A DNA stretch of 32,940 nucleotides from JBBDJG01 sp040880005 (GCA_040880005.1 JBBDJG010000011.1:1-32940); one strand, 5' to 3'. Positions 7,956-15,649 are shown, counted from the stretch's first letter. Notes: generated from the sequence alone by a model not told the origin. Numbers and translations are program-made.

Positions 7956-8624
7956 TCAGGTCGTGATCAAACCGGTGTCGAGCGCATGGCGCACCAGTTC
8001 GGCGCGCGTGGAGAGACCCAGCTTCTGCTGGATGTGCGCTCTGTGTGACTCAACCGTACGCACGCTCAGGAACAGCTGCTCGGCGATCTCGCTGTTGGTG
8101 TGGCCAAGCGCAATCAGCCGCAGTACCTCCACCTCGCGATCCGTGAGATCGCCACGAGACGAACGCTCGTCCGGCTCAGCCGCCAGCCGTGCGCCAAGGC
8201 TCGGATGCATGTACGTCTGGTCCTCAGCCGCCAAGCGAACCGCGTGGACCAGTTCCTCGTCCGCGGCTTCCTTGAGCACGTAGCCGAGCGCGCCGGCGCG
8301 CATGGCCTCGCGCGCAAAAGCCGGATCGTCCTGCATCGTGAGAACGACCACCTTGGTATTGGGAGACGCTTCGAGAATCTCCGGGATCGCCGGAAGGCTT
8401 GGACCGTCCGGCATGTTGAGGTCGAGTACGAGCACGACCGGCTTGTGGCCCAGCACGTACCTCCTGGCCGCATCGACATCGCCGGCCTCGGCCACGACCT
8501 CGAAGCCATCCTCGGCGTCCAGCAGCATGCGCAAACCGCTGCGCACGACAGCGTGATCGTCGGCGATCACGATCGTCGTACGCTTGGAACTCTTCTCCTT
8601 GCTCTCCTTGGCCTTGGCCGCCAT
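7956..8624 (-). CDS. NarL/LuxR-family response regulator
   Basis: This 222-residue regulator has an N-terminal receiver with ADDH at 21-24, phosphoacceptor Asp68 in LVLDLNMPDG, and Lys in GYVLKEA. A LuxR-type helix-turn-helix follows in the last 65 residues, with LTDREVEVLRLIALG and then SEIAEQLFLS and VRTVESHRAHI. It should activate or repress promoters after phosphorylation, most likely by the GAF kinase at 2923-4635. The ATG at 8624 is chosen over a start at 8660 because a TAGAGT -10 box lies 7 nt upstream of it. A Lys/Ser-rich leader of about 15 residues precedes the receiver. Confidence 0.94.
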   Translation of the reverse strand: MAAKAKESKEKSSKRTTIVIADDHAVVRSGLRMLLDAEDGFEVVAEAGDVDAARRYVLGHKPVVLVLDLNMPDGPSLPAIPEILEASPNTKVVVLTMQDDPAFAREAMRAGALGYVLKEAADEELVHAVRLAAEDQTYMHPSLGARLAAEPDERSSRGDLTDREVEVLRLIALGHTNSEIAEQLFLSVRTVESHRAHIQQKLGLSTRAELVRHALDTGLITT

Positions 8625-8631
8625 GGGCACG

Positions 8632-8637
8632 ACTCTA
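8632..8637 (-). promoter_or_regulatory. -10 box, leaderless start of the LuxR regulator
   Basis: On the minus strand TAGAGT lies 7 nt before the ATG at 8624, with GTGACT (8655-8660) 17 bp upstream as a candidate -35. This decides the start over the longer in-frame form. Confidence 0.45.
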
Positions 8638-8660
8638 CTTCTCGACGCCGTCGCAGTCAC

Positions 8661-9161
8661 CCCAGCAACCTAGGGCGACGGGGCGGCTGCGCCATCGGTG
8701 GACCTCCGCCGAGATCGTGTCGGAGAACTACTGAATCGGAAGCCGAATCGGCGATCTTCGGCGGTCGCGGAGCTGCGCCGGGCCCTCGCCCCGGACAGTC
8801 CAAGAGGCGGCCGTTGCCCCTCGGCCGCCTCTTGAGATGCCCGTGGATTTTTGTGAATCCCCGCCGTTGGCGCCCTGGGAGGTGTGGAAGAGGGGCTTCG
8901 CGACGAGATCTTGTGGTCCCTAGATGCAAGCAATATCGGGATCGCTCGGAGGAAGGCGGTCTGGCACCGGGATGAATCCAGTATGCGCTTTGGAACCCCT
9001 TTCGAATGGGCTCGCGGACCGCATCGGATGGCTCCCGGCGTCCAGAGTGACTGGACGGTCCGTACCGCGACAGGCCGCCGGCCAACGAGCCCGAACGATG
9101 GTCTTGCGCAGCCAGCCTACGGTTTCTCGCTGAACCTGCCGATGGTCCGTATGAAAACGGT
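8661..9161. other. Non-coding divergent region between two response regulators
   Basis: About 500 bp without a believable gene: an open minus-strand frame here has low-complexity composition and no family signature. It holds a perfect 13-bp stem (8801-8834), a small GGATT/AATCC stem (8845-8860) and a 7-bp stem CGTCCAG-AGTGA-CTGGACG (9039-9057). It may be a long regulatory leader of the orphan regulator, a small RNA gene or a decayed gene. Confidence 0.5.
8801..8834. repeat. Perfect 13-bp inverted repeat (strong hairpin)
   Basis: CAAGAGGCGGCCG pairs perfectly with CGGCCGCCTCTTG around an 8-nt loop. On the plus strand a five-T run follows 13 nt later (8848-8852), inside a second small stem. 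It looks like a terminator or RNA stem, yet no annotated gene reads into it from either side. Confidence 0.7.
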
Positions 9162-9166
9162 ATGAA
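9149..9166 (+). promoter_or_regulatory. Direct repeat GTATGAA at 11-bp spacing
   Basis: GTATGAA occurs at 9149-9155 and again at 9160-9166, one helical turn apart, the spacing OmpR-family regulators use on tandem half-sites. The second copy contains the regulator's own start codon, suggesting autorepression. This rests on pattern alone. Confidence 0.25.
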
Positions 9167-9878
9167 CAGCTCGCCCTCCCCCTCCAGTGTCCTGATCGTC
9201 GATGACGATTCCGACATACGCACCCTGGTCTGCACACTGCTCCAGCGAGCCGGAATCGGAACGCTCCAGGCCGGCGACGGCGAGGAGGGGCTCAAGAAGT
9301 TCTTCAAGCACCGCCCGGACCTGGTGTTGCTCGACGTTTCGATGCCGCGTATGGACGGTTTCCAGACACTGTCGCGCATTCGCAGCATGAGCGAGGTGCC
9401 CGTGTTGATGCTGACGGCTCGCGGTCAGGAGCTGGAAAAGGTCCAGGGACTGAGATCGGGCGCCGACGACTACGTGACCAAGCCGTTCGGACGCCAGGAG
9501 CTCGTGGCCCGCGTCGAGGCGTTGCTGCGCCGCGGCTCGGGGGTCGAAGGCGAGGCCTCGGAAGTGCTGAAGGATCCGCTTGTGACGGTCGACTTCGCGC
9601 GCGCGCAGGTCACCGTCGAGGGCAAGGAAGTGAAGCTCACGCCGCTCGAGTTCAGATTGCTCGCAGCATTCGTTCGCAACCCGAACCAAGTGCTGTCCAG
9701 CGACCAGCTGCTCGAGTTGGTGTGGGGGTCGGCGGGCGCATCGAGGGACCAGGTCAAGCTGTACGTTGGCTACTTGCGCCGGAAGCTTCGCGAGGATGCG
9801 CAGGCAGAGCCGATCGAGACGGTGCGTGGTTTCGGCTACCGTTACCAGCCGGACGCTCCAGTCGCTCAAGCAAGCTGA
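9162..9878 (+). CDS. Orphan OmpR/PhoB-family response regulator
   Basis: This 238-residue regulator has VDDDSD in the receiver, phosphoacceptor Asp58 in LVLLDVSMPRMDG, LMLTARG, and Lys in YVTKPFG. The winged helix contains LTPLEFRLLAAFVRNP and ends ETVRGFGYRYQ. The N-terminal SSPSPSS stretch before the first strand is likely unstructured. No kinase is adjacent: upstream is the long non-coding gap and downstream, 4 bp on, is arfB, with which it probably shares a transcript. Its signal and targets are unknown. Confidence 0.94.
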   Translation: MNSSPSPSSVLIVDDDSDIRTLVCTLLQRAGIGTLQAGDGEEGLKKFFKHRPDLVLLDVSMPRMDGFQTLSRIRSMSEVPVLMLTARGQELEKVQGLRSGADDYVTKPFGRQELVARVEALLRRGSGVEGEASEVLKDPLVTVDFARAQVTVEGKEVKLTPLEFRLLAAFVRNPNQVLSSDQLLELVWGSAGASRDQVKLYVGYLRRKLREDAQAEPIETVRGFGYRYQPDAPVAQAS

Positions 9879-9882
9879 GGCA

Positions 9883-10296
9883 ATGAAAGATCCGATGCCG
9901 GTCACGCGCAGCGTCAAGCTGCCGCTCGCGGAGATTCAGCTACGCACCAGCCGTTCATCCGGCCCGGGTGGACAGCATGCCAATGTCACCGCCTCACGCG
10001 TCGAGGCGGTCTTCGACGTACCGGCATCGGGATCGCTCAGCGATGCTCAGAAGCGGCGCGTCGTCTCGCGCCTCGGAGAGCAGGTGACCGCTGTCGCGCA
10101 GGACGCGCGCGGTCAGGCGCGCAATCGCGAACTGGCACTCGAACGCCTGCGCGAGCGACTGGCGGCCGCGCTCGCGGTCCCGCGCAAGCGTCGGCCGACC
10201 AAGCCGACGGCCGCATCGCGCGAGCGGAGGCTGGCCGGGAAACGACGCGCAAGCGAGCGCAAGCGAGCACGCCGCACACCCGACACCGAAGAGTGA
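9883..10296 (+). CDS. arfB: Alternative ribosome-rescue factor ArfB (YaeJ/ICT1 family)
   Basis: This 137-residue protein hydrolyses peptidyl-tRNA on ribosomes stalled at the end of a broken mRNA. SSGPGGQHANVTASRVEA places the catalytic Gly-Gly-Gln at residues 29-31. The family's basic tail is present from about residue 95, with KRRPTKP, KRRASERKRARR and similar clusters that enter the empty mRNA channel. It lacks the codon-recognition domain of RF1/RF2. The ATG at 9883 is 4 bp after the regulator stop. A second release-factor-like gene lies 0.6 kb downstream on the other strand. Confidence 0.93.
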   Translation: MKDPMPVTRSVKLPLAEIQLRTSRSSGPGGQHANVTASRVEAVFDVPASGSLSDAQKRRVVSRLGEQVTAVAQDARGQARNRELALERLRERLAAALAVPRKRRPTKPTAASRERRLAGKRRASERKRARRTPDTEE

Positions 10297-10350
10297 CGAA
10301 CTCGCGCGCAAGCATTCGTATTTGACGCTCTGCTGTTTCGTTGCGCGCTC

Positions 10351-10356
10351 TAGGCT
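10351..10356 (+). promoter_or_regulatory. -10 box, leaderless start of the nuclease
   Basis: TAGGCT lies 6 nt before the GTG at 10363. A TTGACG is present at 10322-10327, but the 23-bp spacing is longer than usual, so only the -10 is convincing. Confidence 0.4.
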
Positions 10357-10362
10357 GGGTCA

Positions 10363-10899
10363 GTGTCCTGGAAGCAAGCGACCTCCTGGATCGTCCTGTT
10401 CGCACTGCTCACCGTGGTCGGGCTCGGTGACCTCGAGTTGCTTCCGCACGGCAAGGATCCGGCGTTGACCGCCGGCGCCTCGGTGACCGCCAGGGTGCGC
10501 CGCGTCGTGGACGGCGACACAGTCGTCGTCAGCCTCGACCGCGCCAATGCGCAGCGAACCCTGCGCTACATAGGTGTCGACACGCCGGAGACCGTCAAGC
10601 CGGGCGAGCCGCCGCAATGTTTCGGCAAGGCCGCGAGCAACTTCAATCGCCGGCTCGTCGAGGGCGAGCGTGTGCACCTGGAGGTTGGCCGGGAGGCCTT
10701 CGATCGCTACGGGCGCCTGCTCGCCTACGTCCGCCTCGTTGATCCACCGGCGACGTTCGTGAACGCGGAGCTGATGGCCCGGGGCTACGCCCGCACGCTG
10801 GCGATTCCACCGAACACCAAGTTCGCGACACGCTTCGCGACGCTTCAGCGCAGCGCCAGGACACGGGCGTTCGGGCTGTGGCGCGCCTGCCGAAGCTAG
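10363..10899 (+). CDS. Thermonuclease (staphylococcal nuclease-like), membrane-anchored or secreted
   Basis: This 178-residue protein has an N-terminal hydrophobic segment (about 8-22) without a clear cleavage site, then an SNase-like OB-fold nuclease. VVDGDT (Asp52 aligning with SNase Asp21), Arg68, Asp73 and Glu76 in RYIGVDTPET, and Arg118 in DRYGR match the SNase calcium and catalytic residues Asp21/Arg35/Asp40/Glu43/Arg87. It probably cuts DNA or RNA outside the cytoplasm, a scavenging or defence role that is inference. The GTG is supported by a TANNNT box 6 nt upstream. Its TAG overlaps the stop of the convergent gene within a CTAG. Confidence 0.92.
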   Translation: MSWKQATSWIVLFALLTVVGLGDLELLPHGKDPALTAGASVTARVRRVVDGDTVVVSLDRANAQRTLRYIGVDTPETVKPGEPPQCFGKAASNFNRRLVEGERVHLEVGREAFDRYGRLLAYVRLVDPPATFVNAELMARGYARTLAIPPNTKFATRFATLQRSARTRAFGLWRACRS

Positions 10900-12020
10900 A
10901 AACGCAGCACTGCGCCGATCGATCCGAGCGCGTCGAGCTGCCCCGGCGCATGACGAATCACGGCGATCTCGGCCGACTGCTCGAGCGCGCTCTCGATCGC
11001 TGGCTCGATCACGTCCTCGTGCGGCGCCAGCTCCTCTCCACGCGGCGAAGAGCCCGGCTCGGTCGCCAGAAAATCGGCGCTGGCGGTCGCGTATCCGGGA
11101 GCGCGAAAACCCTCGCGGACCAGCAGGGTCTCTGCACGGCGCTCGTTGAGGGCTCCGAGCGTGTCCGCAAGCCCGCAGACTCCGCGCGAGTCACGCCCCA
11201 GCTCGGCTTGCAGCCGCTCCAACCACTGCTGCTCACGCTTGCGCTCGTCCTCGACGATGGTCGGCGAGGCGCGTCGCGCAACCTCGGTCGGGGTCGAGCG
11301 CATGTCGATGTCGATCCAGCCAACGATCCGGTCGCGCAGGTAACTGTGCAGACTCTTTTCGACCTCCCCACGCGATTCGGGTTGAGCGCCGATGATCAGA
11401 CGCTGCACATGGCCGCGCTTGAACAGACTGAACAGCTCATCGGCCGCGTGCTTGACGTGGTCGTGCACCTCCTTGGCGATGCCACGCTGGAAACGTGCCT
11501 GTGACCATCCGCCCTGGTCGTGCCAACTGTGCACATCGTCGACGATCGCGGAGATCTCGCTCATCCGGTCAGCGTTGCCTGTGAGAATGCGTGCGATCTG
11601 TCGATTGATCAGCAGCACGCAGTAACTGTCGCCGCCCAGCATCGCCGTGAGCGGCTCTATAAAAGGCGAATCGTCGATCACGACCTCGCTGCTGATCGGT
11701 CGCGCGAGAGTGTGCACCTCGAACAGGTCGGCGCCGGAGGCGGCGAACACGACCAGCCCGCGTGTGCCGGAGGCGTCGAACTGCTTCTCGAACCACTCGC
11801 GCACATGCTCGATGTCGTGCTTCAGCTCCTGCCGCTGGGCGCGATCGAGGCTGTCTTCGCGCAGCGCGTGCTCCGCGGTCGTGAGCAGGGAGTCCAGCTC
11901 GGTCGCGCGGTCACGCGGAGTCGGAAACTCGCTCGGGTCGAGGTTCAGATAGAGGCTCAGGATCTTGTGGCCCGCGGGGCGCAGAGTCGCCAGCGCTCTC
12001 AGCGTTTCCTTGACGATCAC
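10896..12020 (-). CDS. eRF1/Vms1-like release factor family protein (baeRF type)
   Basis: This 374-residue protein resembles bacterial eRF1-like (baeRF/Vms1-type) proteins, relatives of peptidyl-tRNA-cleaving factors. The telling segment is HDQGGWSQARFQR at about residues 167-179, which parallels the GGQ loop of eRF1 but reads GGW-SQ, so the glutamine sits two positions later. A middle region with GLVVFAASGADLFEV and a C-terminal half with LIIGAQPESRGEVEKSL follow the family order. GTG at 12020 begins where family-like sequence begins; the frame stays open far upstream only antisense-like through the neighbouring gene. It might hydrolyse peptidyl-tRNA or act in ribosome quality control; activity is not proven for this form. 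Confidence 0.8.
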   Translation of the reverse strand: MIVKETLRALATLRPAGHKILSLYLNLDPSEFPTPRDRATELDSLLTTAEHALREDSLDRAQRQELKHDIEHVREWFEKQFDASGTRGLVVFAASGADLFEVHTLARPISSEVVIDDSPFIEPLTAMLGGDSYCVLLINRQIARILTGNADRMSEISAIVDDVHSWHDQGGWSQARFQRGIAKEVHDHVKHAADELFSLFKRGHVQRLIIGAQPESRGEVEKSLHSYLRDRIVGWIDIDMRSTPTEVARRASPTIVEDERKREQQWLERLQAELGRDSRGVCGLADTLGALNERRAETLLVREGFRAPGYATASADFLATEPGSSPRGEELAPHEDVIEPAIESALEQSAEIAVIRHAPGQLDALGSIGAVLRF

Positions 12021-12073
12021 ACTCGTATTGTCGCTGACGAGCGCCGGAAGTGGGCCGCAAGCGCCTTGGAATG

Positions 12074-14332
12074 CTACTCGCGCACGACGACCCGCACAGT
12101 GCGCGAGCGTGCCGACTCGAACGGGTAAGCAGCCTCCCGCGGAATCGCGGCCCGGAAGCGATAGACGAGGCGCCCGACCGTCGCACCGAAGCGGTACCGA
12201 TGGCGCCAGGCTCCGTTGGGCGATGTCCTCGGCGTGGCAAACGTGCGCCAGCGCCCTCTGTAGTGGGCCTGAAGGTGCACCAGCTTGCCGCCCGGCGGCA
12301 CGAAACCGCCCCCCAGCCTGCCGGCGAATGCGACCGCTCGCCCGCTCGACGATCGGCGCGGAGTCACGCCAATCGAGCTGCGTGCCCGCACCCGAAGCTC
12401 GCTGCGCGCGACCGCGGGCCGGGTGATCCGGTCGCCCTCGTACTCGAACGTGATCACTCTGGACGGACCGGCGCCGCTGTGGTGGACGAACCGACCCGAC
12501 TCGTCGGTGCGAAGCGCCGATCGCGACAGCGGCTGTCCGGTTCTGGCGCGCTCCATCACGCTCAGCTGGATGCCAGCCAGCGCGTCGCCCGACGGTGAGC
12601 TGACCCGGCCGCGCAGCACAGAGCTTCCATCGGAGCGAGTCGTGACGGGCTTTAGAGCTGGGCAACGTCTGCGGCGCTGGCGCCTGCACGTGCTTCGTTC
12701 CACTACGAGGCCGGGATGCACGTCGATCCTGATCGTCGATCGAAGCGGCAGCCGCAGCTCCATCTTCGACCCGTCGCCGCGATGATCGGTCACCGTTTCG
12801 TTGCCCGCCCTGTCCGCGACACGCGCGCGCAACTCGTAGACGCCGTCGCGAAGCGCGAGATCGTCGATGCGAGCCGCCGCGCGAGGGCCAGCGAACTGGG
12901 TTTCCATCGCGTGCCACTCGTCCGTTCCGGCGCGGCGGATCTCGATCGCGGCGGACGTGACGCCCGAGTGCGCGTCGCTGACGGACAGCTTCACCGCGAG
13001 CGGGTCCGAGAGTGCTTGGGACTCGAAGCTGGCCGCCGGGGGGCGGTCGTCGAAGCGCAGGTGCAGCGCGTCGCTGGCGCGGTCATGATCGGCGTTGCCC
13101 GCGGCGTCACGAAGCCAGACCCGCAGCTCGTAGTCGCCCGGCTCCGGAACCTCGATCGAATCGATGCGGTCGATTGCGGGAGGTGGCTGCGCCTCCGGCG
13201 TGTCCACGGGGACAATCGCCTCACCCGCCCGCTCTCCATCGACACAGGCCCCGCCGCCAGCCGGGCAGAGGCTGTAGTGGGCGCGATCGATCGGCGCGAT
13301 CTGGCCCGGCGGATTCTCCCACCCAACGGAGTAGCCGTTGCTTCGGCGCCAGCCGTCTCCGTTTTCGACCGTGGCCGCACTCACCTTCGCCGGAGCCGTG
13401 TTGTCCACCCTGATCGTTCGCTGGCTGGCTCCCACGTTGCCGGCCGGGTCGACCGCCTCCAAGCGCAGCCTGTTTTCGCCGTCGGGCAGGCGCTTGGTGT
13501 CGACGTCCATCGAGCCGGTGGTCCCCGAGGTGCACGGCTGTGGTCTCGTGTAGTCACACCTGATCCCGGCGGGCCAGCGAGCATCGAGAAGGTCGTCTTC
13601 CCGCTCGAGCGCTCCGTTTACGTAGAGGCGGTGCAAGCGGATGCCGCTCCAGTCGGCCGACGTGAATTGGACGGCTTCGATACCACGGTGCCATCCGCTC
13701 ATCCACGCGTTGCCGCCGATCGGTCTCATTCGAGGAATCCCGTCATCGCGTACGCGCACACTGATCTGGGTGGCCGAGAATATCGCCCGATTGGCCGGAG
13801 TCTTGCCGGTTGATGTCGCGCTGCATCCCGAGAGGCTCCCGCAACGCGTTTCGAGCCTGAAGCTGCGCCGTCCCCCCAGCCCCACGGTCACCGGTCCGTA
13901 GAAGGCCGGCGTGGCTATGTCGCAGCCCGGCAGCCAGGCCTGGCACCCGAACACGACCTCTCCACCGTCGAATTGGTCGTAGGCGACGATGCCCACGGTC
14001 CAGTGTTTCTCCATCCGCAGCTCGGCTATCGAAAGCGTGGTGCTCTCCAGTGTGTTCCCTGGCGGCGCGTCGAAGACCTGGTAGGCGCCGCTCAGGTATG
14101 GGGCCACACCGCCGTCGGATCTAACCTTCGTGACGACTCCCGTGGCGATGTTCGACGCCGGGCAGATCGAGTAAGCGCTCATCAGCGGATCGGCGGCCGG
14201 CCGGAATGCCGACTGCGCGTTACCCGCAGGCCCGCCGCAGGCATAGACGTCGTAACTGCCCGCGTGCGCGGTTCCCGCAGCGGCCGCCAGTACGGCCATG
14301 GAAGTCAGCGTGGCCTTGGAGATGATCCTCAT
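12074..14332 (-). CDS. Large secreted protein with Ig-like repeats
   Basis: This 752-residue protein has a signal peptide with likely cleavage after TAHA (residue 24). A Cys-rich N-terminal domain (about 25-240, eight or more cysteines in likely disulfide pairs) is followed by three Ig-like or cadherin-like repeats, each ending in a D-x-AGN motif (near 295-299, 408-412 and 506-510). The C-terminal ~190 residues form two more beta-rich repeats with HHSGAGPSRVITFEY and FAGRLGGGFVPPGG. There is no sorting signal or C-terminal helix. It is probably an extracellular or wall-associated adhesion or structural protein; no enzyme motif is seen. Its ATG overlaps the stop of the sigma-factor gene (ATGA), so the sigma factor's own transcript makes it. 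Confidence 0.85.
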   Translation of the reverse strand: MRIISKATLTSMAVLAAAAGTAHAGSYDVYACGGPAGNAQSAFRPAADPLMSAYSICPASNIATGVVTKVRSDGGVAPYLSGAYQVFDAPPGNTLESTTLSIAELRMEKHWTVGIVAYDQFDGGEVVFGCQAWLPGCDIATPAFYGPVTVGLGGRRSFRLETRCGSLSGCSATSTGKTPANRAIFSATQISVRVRDDGIPRMRPIGGNAWMSGWHRGIEAVQFTSADWSGIRLHRLYVNGALEREDDLLDARWPAGIRCDYTRPQPCTSGTTGSMDVDTKRLPDGENRLRLEAVDPAGNVGASQRTIRVDNTAPAKVSAATVENGDGWRRSNGYSVGWENPPGQIAPIDRAHYSLCPAGGGACVDGERAGEAIVPVDTPEAQPPPAIDRIDSIEVPEPGDYELRVWLRDAAGNADHDRASDALHLRFDDRPPAASFESQALSDPLAVKLSVSDAHSGVTSAAIEIRRAGTDEWHAMETQFAGPRAAARIDDLALRDGVYELRARVADRAGNETVTDHRGDGSKMELRLPLRSTIRIDVHPGLVVERSTCRRQRRRRCPALKPVTTRSDGSSVLRGRVSSPSGDALAGIQLSVMERARTGQPLSRSALRTDESGRFVHHSGAGPSRVITFEYEGDRITRPAVARSELRVRARSSIGVTPRRSSSGRAVAFAGRLGGGFVPPGGKLVHLQAHYRGRWRTFATPRTSPNGAWRHRYRFGATVGRLVYRFRAAIPREAAYPFESARSRTVRVVVRE

Positions 14333-15507
14333 GGCGTGAACTCCATGCCACTCGACGGTTTCGATTCACGAGAAGTCTTGGATTGCGTCGTTGCGTGCCG
14401 GCCGGAGATCGCGGGGGCGGCCGCCAGTTGTTCGGGCTCGGCGGCAGGCTCGAACTCGCCCGGGCGCGCCGCGGCCGCGCGGGCTCGCCGCGGCGCCGCG
14501 GCGCGCTTAGCCGCCGGATCGCCATCTTCGTGCGAGGCTGCGCTCACGGGCACAATCACATCGCGACCTTGCTCGCCCGCTTCCACCTGCGCTCGAGATA
14601 CTCGCTCGACGGGAGCCCGATCGCCGCGATTCGATTGCAGCTCCGTCTCGACAGCAACACCACTCCCCGCAAGTGCGACCGTCGAGGCGGCGACCGCGGT
14701 GACCTTGTGAGCCATGAACGGCTCCACTAGCGACGCGAGCCTGTCCGCAACACTCGCGATGCGCTCGTGCAAGCTGCTCTTCCCCCTCAGCGCCGCCAGC
14801 CACGCGACAGGCGCCAGCAGCGCGACGCGCGGCGCGGTGCGCAGCTCACGGAGCCGTGCGCGGCAACCTGCACAGCCCGCCAGGTGTGCGTCGAGACGCT
14901 GACGCTTTGCAGCGGGAACGGCCTTGCGCTCAGCGAGCGCGATCTGCGACTCGAACCCTTCGCACGCTGCGCCGGAGCGGATCTGCTCCACACGCTCGCG
15001 AAACCGCTGCCGTCCCTCCGACAGCGAGCGGTTGACCTTCGTCCGGCTGTAGCCGGTGCGGGTCGCGATCTCCTCGTAGGAGTAGCCGAGCGCCTTGAGC
15101 AGCATGCATTGGACCTCGCTGCGCTTGAGGCCCCCGAGCGCCTCCGCCGTGTGGCGCGCACGCTCGCGCTCGGGTGCCAGGTCCTCCGGCCCACCGACCA
15201 TCCCAGCGTCAGTCAGCTCCGCACCGAGCAGCCGCTCGCGCTGACCGCGAAGCGCCAGTGCTTCATGCTTGATGACGGTGTGCAGCCAGGGGTGCAGCTG
15301 CGCGCGATCCTCGGTGGGAGCCTTCGTCAACAGGATTTCCAGCCCGCGCTGGTATGCGTCCTCTGCGTCGGACGCGCACAGCGAGTAGCGCCGTGCCGTG
15401 CGCCGGAAGCTGCCGGCCGATCGCCCCGCCAGATCCCTCGCGGCCTGGAAACGCTCACGAGTGAGCTCCGATTCGTTCTTTCCGATGCTTTCTGGCCGGC
15501 CTGTCAC
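14329..15507 (-). CDS. ECF-like sigma factor fused to a zinc anti-sigma motif
   Basis: This 392-residue protein begins with a sigma-70 region 2-like domain (about 25-95, with RYSLCASDAEDAYQ and WLHTVIKHEA) and region 4 (about 122-172; helix-turn-helix YSYEEIATRTGYSRTKVNRSL). It continues into a ZAS-like zinc motif: Cys182, then 25 residues, His208-x3-Cys212-x2-Cys215, exactly the spacing of zinc anti-sigma factors. A possible membrane helix (about 268-286) and an Ala/Arg/Pro-rich tail with EFEPAAEPEQLAAAP follow. Sigma and inhibitor modules thus share one chain, suggesting self-inhibition or membrane tethering. The GTG at 15507 follows a TAATTT box by 8 nt. The secreted Ig-like gene is coupled downstream. 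Confidence 0.85.
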   Translation of the reverse strand: MTGRPESIGKNESELTRERFQAARDLAGRSAGSFRRTARRYSLCASDAEDAYQRGLEILLTKAPTEDRAQLHPWLHTVIKHEALALRGQRERLLGAELTDAGMVGGPEDLAPERERARHTAEALGGLKRSEVQCMLLKALGYSYEEIATRTGYSRTKVNRSLSEGRQRFRERVEQIRSGAACEGFESQIALAERKAVPAAKRQRLDAHLAGCAGCRARLRELRTAPRVALLAPVAWLAALRGKSSLHERIASVADRLASLVEPFMAHKVTAVAASTVALAGSGVAVETELQSNRGDRAPVERVSRAQVEAGEQGRDVIVPVSAASHEDGDPAAKRAAAPRRARAAAARPGEFEPAAEPEQLAAAPAISGRHATTQSKTSRESKPSSGMEFTP

Positions 15508-15515
15508 GGACCGGT

Positions 15516-15545
15516 AAATTAGTAGGTGATCACATAACTATGCAA
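15516..15545 (-). promoter_or_regulatory. Promoter of the sigma/secreted-protein operon with palindromic spacer
   Basis: On the minus strand TTGCAT (15540-15545) and TAATTT (15516-15521) are 18 bp apart, and the GTG follows after 8 nt. The spacer contains the 8-bp palindrome GTGATCAC (15526-15533), a candidate operator. AT-rich composition makes it stand out locally. Confidence 0.5.
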
Positions 15546-15635
15546 GGCCGCTCTGTACGCAAAGCGTCTTCAAATGGCACAACTTCGTGCAAATTGCGGG
15601 GCAAATGAGCTGCGATGGCTGCCTGCCGTCGCTGC

Positions 15636-15641
15636 TACGCT
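15636..15641 (+). promoter_or_regulatory. -10 box, leaderless start of the UXS gene
   Basis: TACGCT fits TANNNT and lies 8 nt before the ATG at 15650; no good -35 is visible. Confidence 0.35.
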
Positions 15642-15649
15642 TGCCCGCG

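Noticed and set aside
8657..9388. 243-codon minus-strand frame over the non-coding gap and the orphan regulator start
   Set aside because: Ser/Arg/Pro-rich product with no signature, half of it antisense to the receiver domain.
12021..12917. Upstream extension of the eRF1-like frame
   Set aside because: It is antisense-like low-complexity sequence within the secreted-protein gene; homology begins at the GTG at 12020.
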